Shown here: positions 62,879-64,000 of the stretch, piece after piece
Position numbering within the stretch: the stretch's first letter is position 1
Layout of the letters: every line of letters begins with the position of its first letter
DNA from: Thermus altitudinis
Lineage (GTDB): Bacteria > Deinococcota > Deinococci > Deinococcales > Thermaceae
Length of the DNA: 64,000 nt
NCBI RefSeq assembly: GCF_022760835.1
Contig: NZ_JAKTNQ010000006.1
Span: forward strand, 1 to 64,000
Direction: 5' to 3'
Notes under the pieces: model-generated
Database searches by the model: none
Seen by the model: only the letters and a program-made list of their open reading frames with translations
What the model was told of the DNA's origin: nothing
Position numbers and translations under genes: made by a program

Positions 62879-64000
62879 TTAAAAGCGCCGATCCACCACC
62901 AGGCCTCCTTCCAGCTCCCCCACCAGCTCCACCTCGTCCACCTTTAGGCCCGTGGCCTTGGTGATGGCCTCCAGAAGCCCGGCGGGCACCTTCTCCGCCT
63001 TAAGCCGAAGGACCAGCTTGTCCGTGCCCTCCAGCTTGCGTTCCACCACCACCTGGTAGCCCCTGGGGTCCAGGCCGAACCCGCCCAGGATGGGGGCCAG
63101 TTCCGTGGGGTAGAACTTTACCCCTTTCACCTTCACCATCTGGTCGGTGCGGCCAAAGACTCCCCGGGGTAGGACGGTGAGGCCTTCCCGCCTCTCGGCG
63201 ATGGCCAGGTCCCCGGTGCGGAAGCGCACCATGGGCATGAGGGTGCGGCTTAGGGCGGTGACCACCAGCTCCCCCTTTTCCCCGTCGGGCACGGGCTTCA
63301 GGGTTTCCGGGTCCAACACCTCCAGCACCGCCATCTCGGGGATCTCCCAAAGGCCATCCTTGGCGGGCTGCTCCCCGGCCACGATCCCCAGCTCGCTGGT
63401 GCCATAGGCATCCAGGGCGGTGCACCCCAAAACGGCCTCCACCTTTTCCCGGAAACCGGGGACGGAGGTGAAGGGCTCGCCCCCTGCCAGAAGGAGGGCG
63501 AACCGCCCCCCCGCCTGGCCCACCTTGAGGGCGAAGGAGGGGTTGGTGACCAGCACGTCAAAGCCGTAGGCCTGGCCGATCTCGGCGATGCGGCTGGCCT
63601 CCCCGGGCCCATGGGGGAAGACCAGGTTCCCCGCCCGCCAAAGGGCTTGGTGGAAGAGCCACCCCCCGGCATACACGTGGTAGCTGAAGGCCACCAGCAC
63701 CTTTTTCCCCGTGAGGCCAAGCCGCCGGTAGTGTTCCGCCAGGGCCTCGGTCTGGTAACGGAGGTCCTCCTGGGAGAGGTACTCCGGCATCCAGCCCATG
63801 AAAGGGCTCGGGGTCAGGTGCATGAGGCTGGCCCCTGTGGGCGGCCTGGGGTTTTCCTTAAGGTAGGCCACCCATTCCTCCCGGGTGGTGGGAGGAAGCT
63901 CCCCCAGGTTGTCCAGGGTGACCTCCTCCGGGTGGATCCCCTTAAGCTTCTCCCGGTAGACGGGGTGTTCCCTGGCCGCGCGCACCACCTCTTTGAGCCG
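62879..64000 (-). CDS. Phenylacetate-CoA ligase (PaaK)-like protein, 5' end outside window
   Basis: An AMP-binding acyl-CoA ligase of the PaaK branch, at least 373 residues; the frame is open to the right edge. YGTSELGIV, MVRFRTGDLA and GRTDQMVKVKGVKFYPTEL (C-terminal subdomain with hinge) fit PaaK. The usual P-loop SSGTTGKPT is absent; the aligned place reads LMHLTPSPFMGWMPEYLS, so ATP binding may be changed. An aromatic acid substrate is only a family-based guess. Two hairpins follow its stop. Confidence 0.85.
   Translation of the reverse strand, partial: RLKEVVRAAREHPVYREKLKGIHPEEVTLDNLGELPPTTREEWVAYLKENPRPPTGASLMHLTPSPFMGWMPEYLSQEDLRYQTEALAEHYRRLGLTGKKVLVAFSYHVYAGGWLFHQALWRAGNLVFPHGPGEASRIAEIGQAYGFDVLVTNPSFALKVGQAGGRFALLLAGGEPFTSVPGFREKVEAVLGCTALDAYGTSELGIVAGEQPAKDGLWEIPEMAVLEVLDPETLKPVPDGEKGELVVTALSRTLMPMVRFRTGDLAIAERREGLTVLPRGVFGRTDQMVKVKGVKFYPTELAPILGGFGLDPRGYQVVVERKLEGTDKLVLRLKAEKVPAGLLEAITKATGLKVDEVELVGELEGGLVVDRRF

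Noticed and set aside
62790-62880. CRISPR array
   Set aside because: Only two tandem copies, no variable spacers of constant length, no cas genes; each unit is a hairpin.

Overview
The window is chromosomal DNA from a Thermus species. It is very G+C-rich, genes are packed with 4-base ATGA/GTGA overlaps, GTG and TTG starts are common, and many start codons lie 6-8 bases after a TANNNT -10 box. Marker loci agree: rpmH (L34) nested inside an extended rnpA; the 14-gene complex I operon in Thermus nqo order, with NuoG, NuoI, NuoE and NuoB cysteines at the numbering known for T. thermophilus; and a LysN-type aminotransferase. The species cannot be fixed from this window.

Layout. 1-6.4 kb: a cut-off acyl-CoA ligase, an MBL-fold hydrolase coupled to a shortened phosphohexomutase-like protein, UvrD/PcrA helicase, an unknown protein and a DsbB-type thiol oxidoreductase. 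6.4-12.6 kb: an island of atypical composition with one minus-strand operon: a 1115-aa Eco57I-like methyltransferase with an N-terminal nuclease-like region, a NurA-family nuclease, and a HerA-family ATPase split over two overlapping reading frames. 12.6-21 kb: ftsY, a small beta-barrel-like protein, gltX, lptB, a DUF3084 coiled-coil protein, prmC, and the khpB-yidC-yidD-rnpA/rpmH block. 21-28 kb: a branched-chain amino-acid-type ABC transporter (livG, acyl-CoA synthetase, livH, livM, binding protein, livF). 28-36.5 kb: rluD, lysN, dgt, the fatty acid cluster fabF-acpP-fabG-fabD-fabH, rpmF and a DUF177 protein. 36.5-38.3 kb: arginase, a 457-bp stretch without a convincing gene flanked by 13-bp direct repeats, and a small unknown gene. 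38.3-52.3 kb: nuoA-N. 52.4-64 kb: rsmA, a metallophosphoesterase, a DdrA/Rad52-like protein, a small secreted protein, tRNA-Ala(CGC), a TPR protein, a WecG/TagA glycosyltransferase, a ComB-family protein, thiL, hisC-hisB-hisH, a PfkB sugar kinase and a cut-off PaaK-like ligase.

The most interesting region is the 6.4-12.6 kb island. Its genes are tightly coupled behind one consensus promoter, and they combine a modification/cleavage enzyme, an end-processing nuclease and a hexameric pump-type ATPase. This looks like a defence system, and I do not recognise it as one of the named types. Other notable features are: a perfect inverted repeat that supplies the -10 boxes of two divergent leaderless genes (3093-3112); 18 apparent leaderless promoters, three of which overlap the stop codon of the gene upstream; a three-copy hairpin repeat family at two loci; and several enzymes with degenerate catalytic motifs (phosphohexomutase, PaaK and ComB families).
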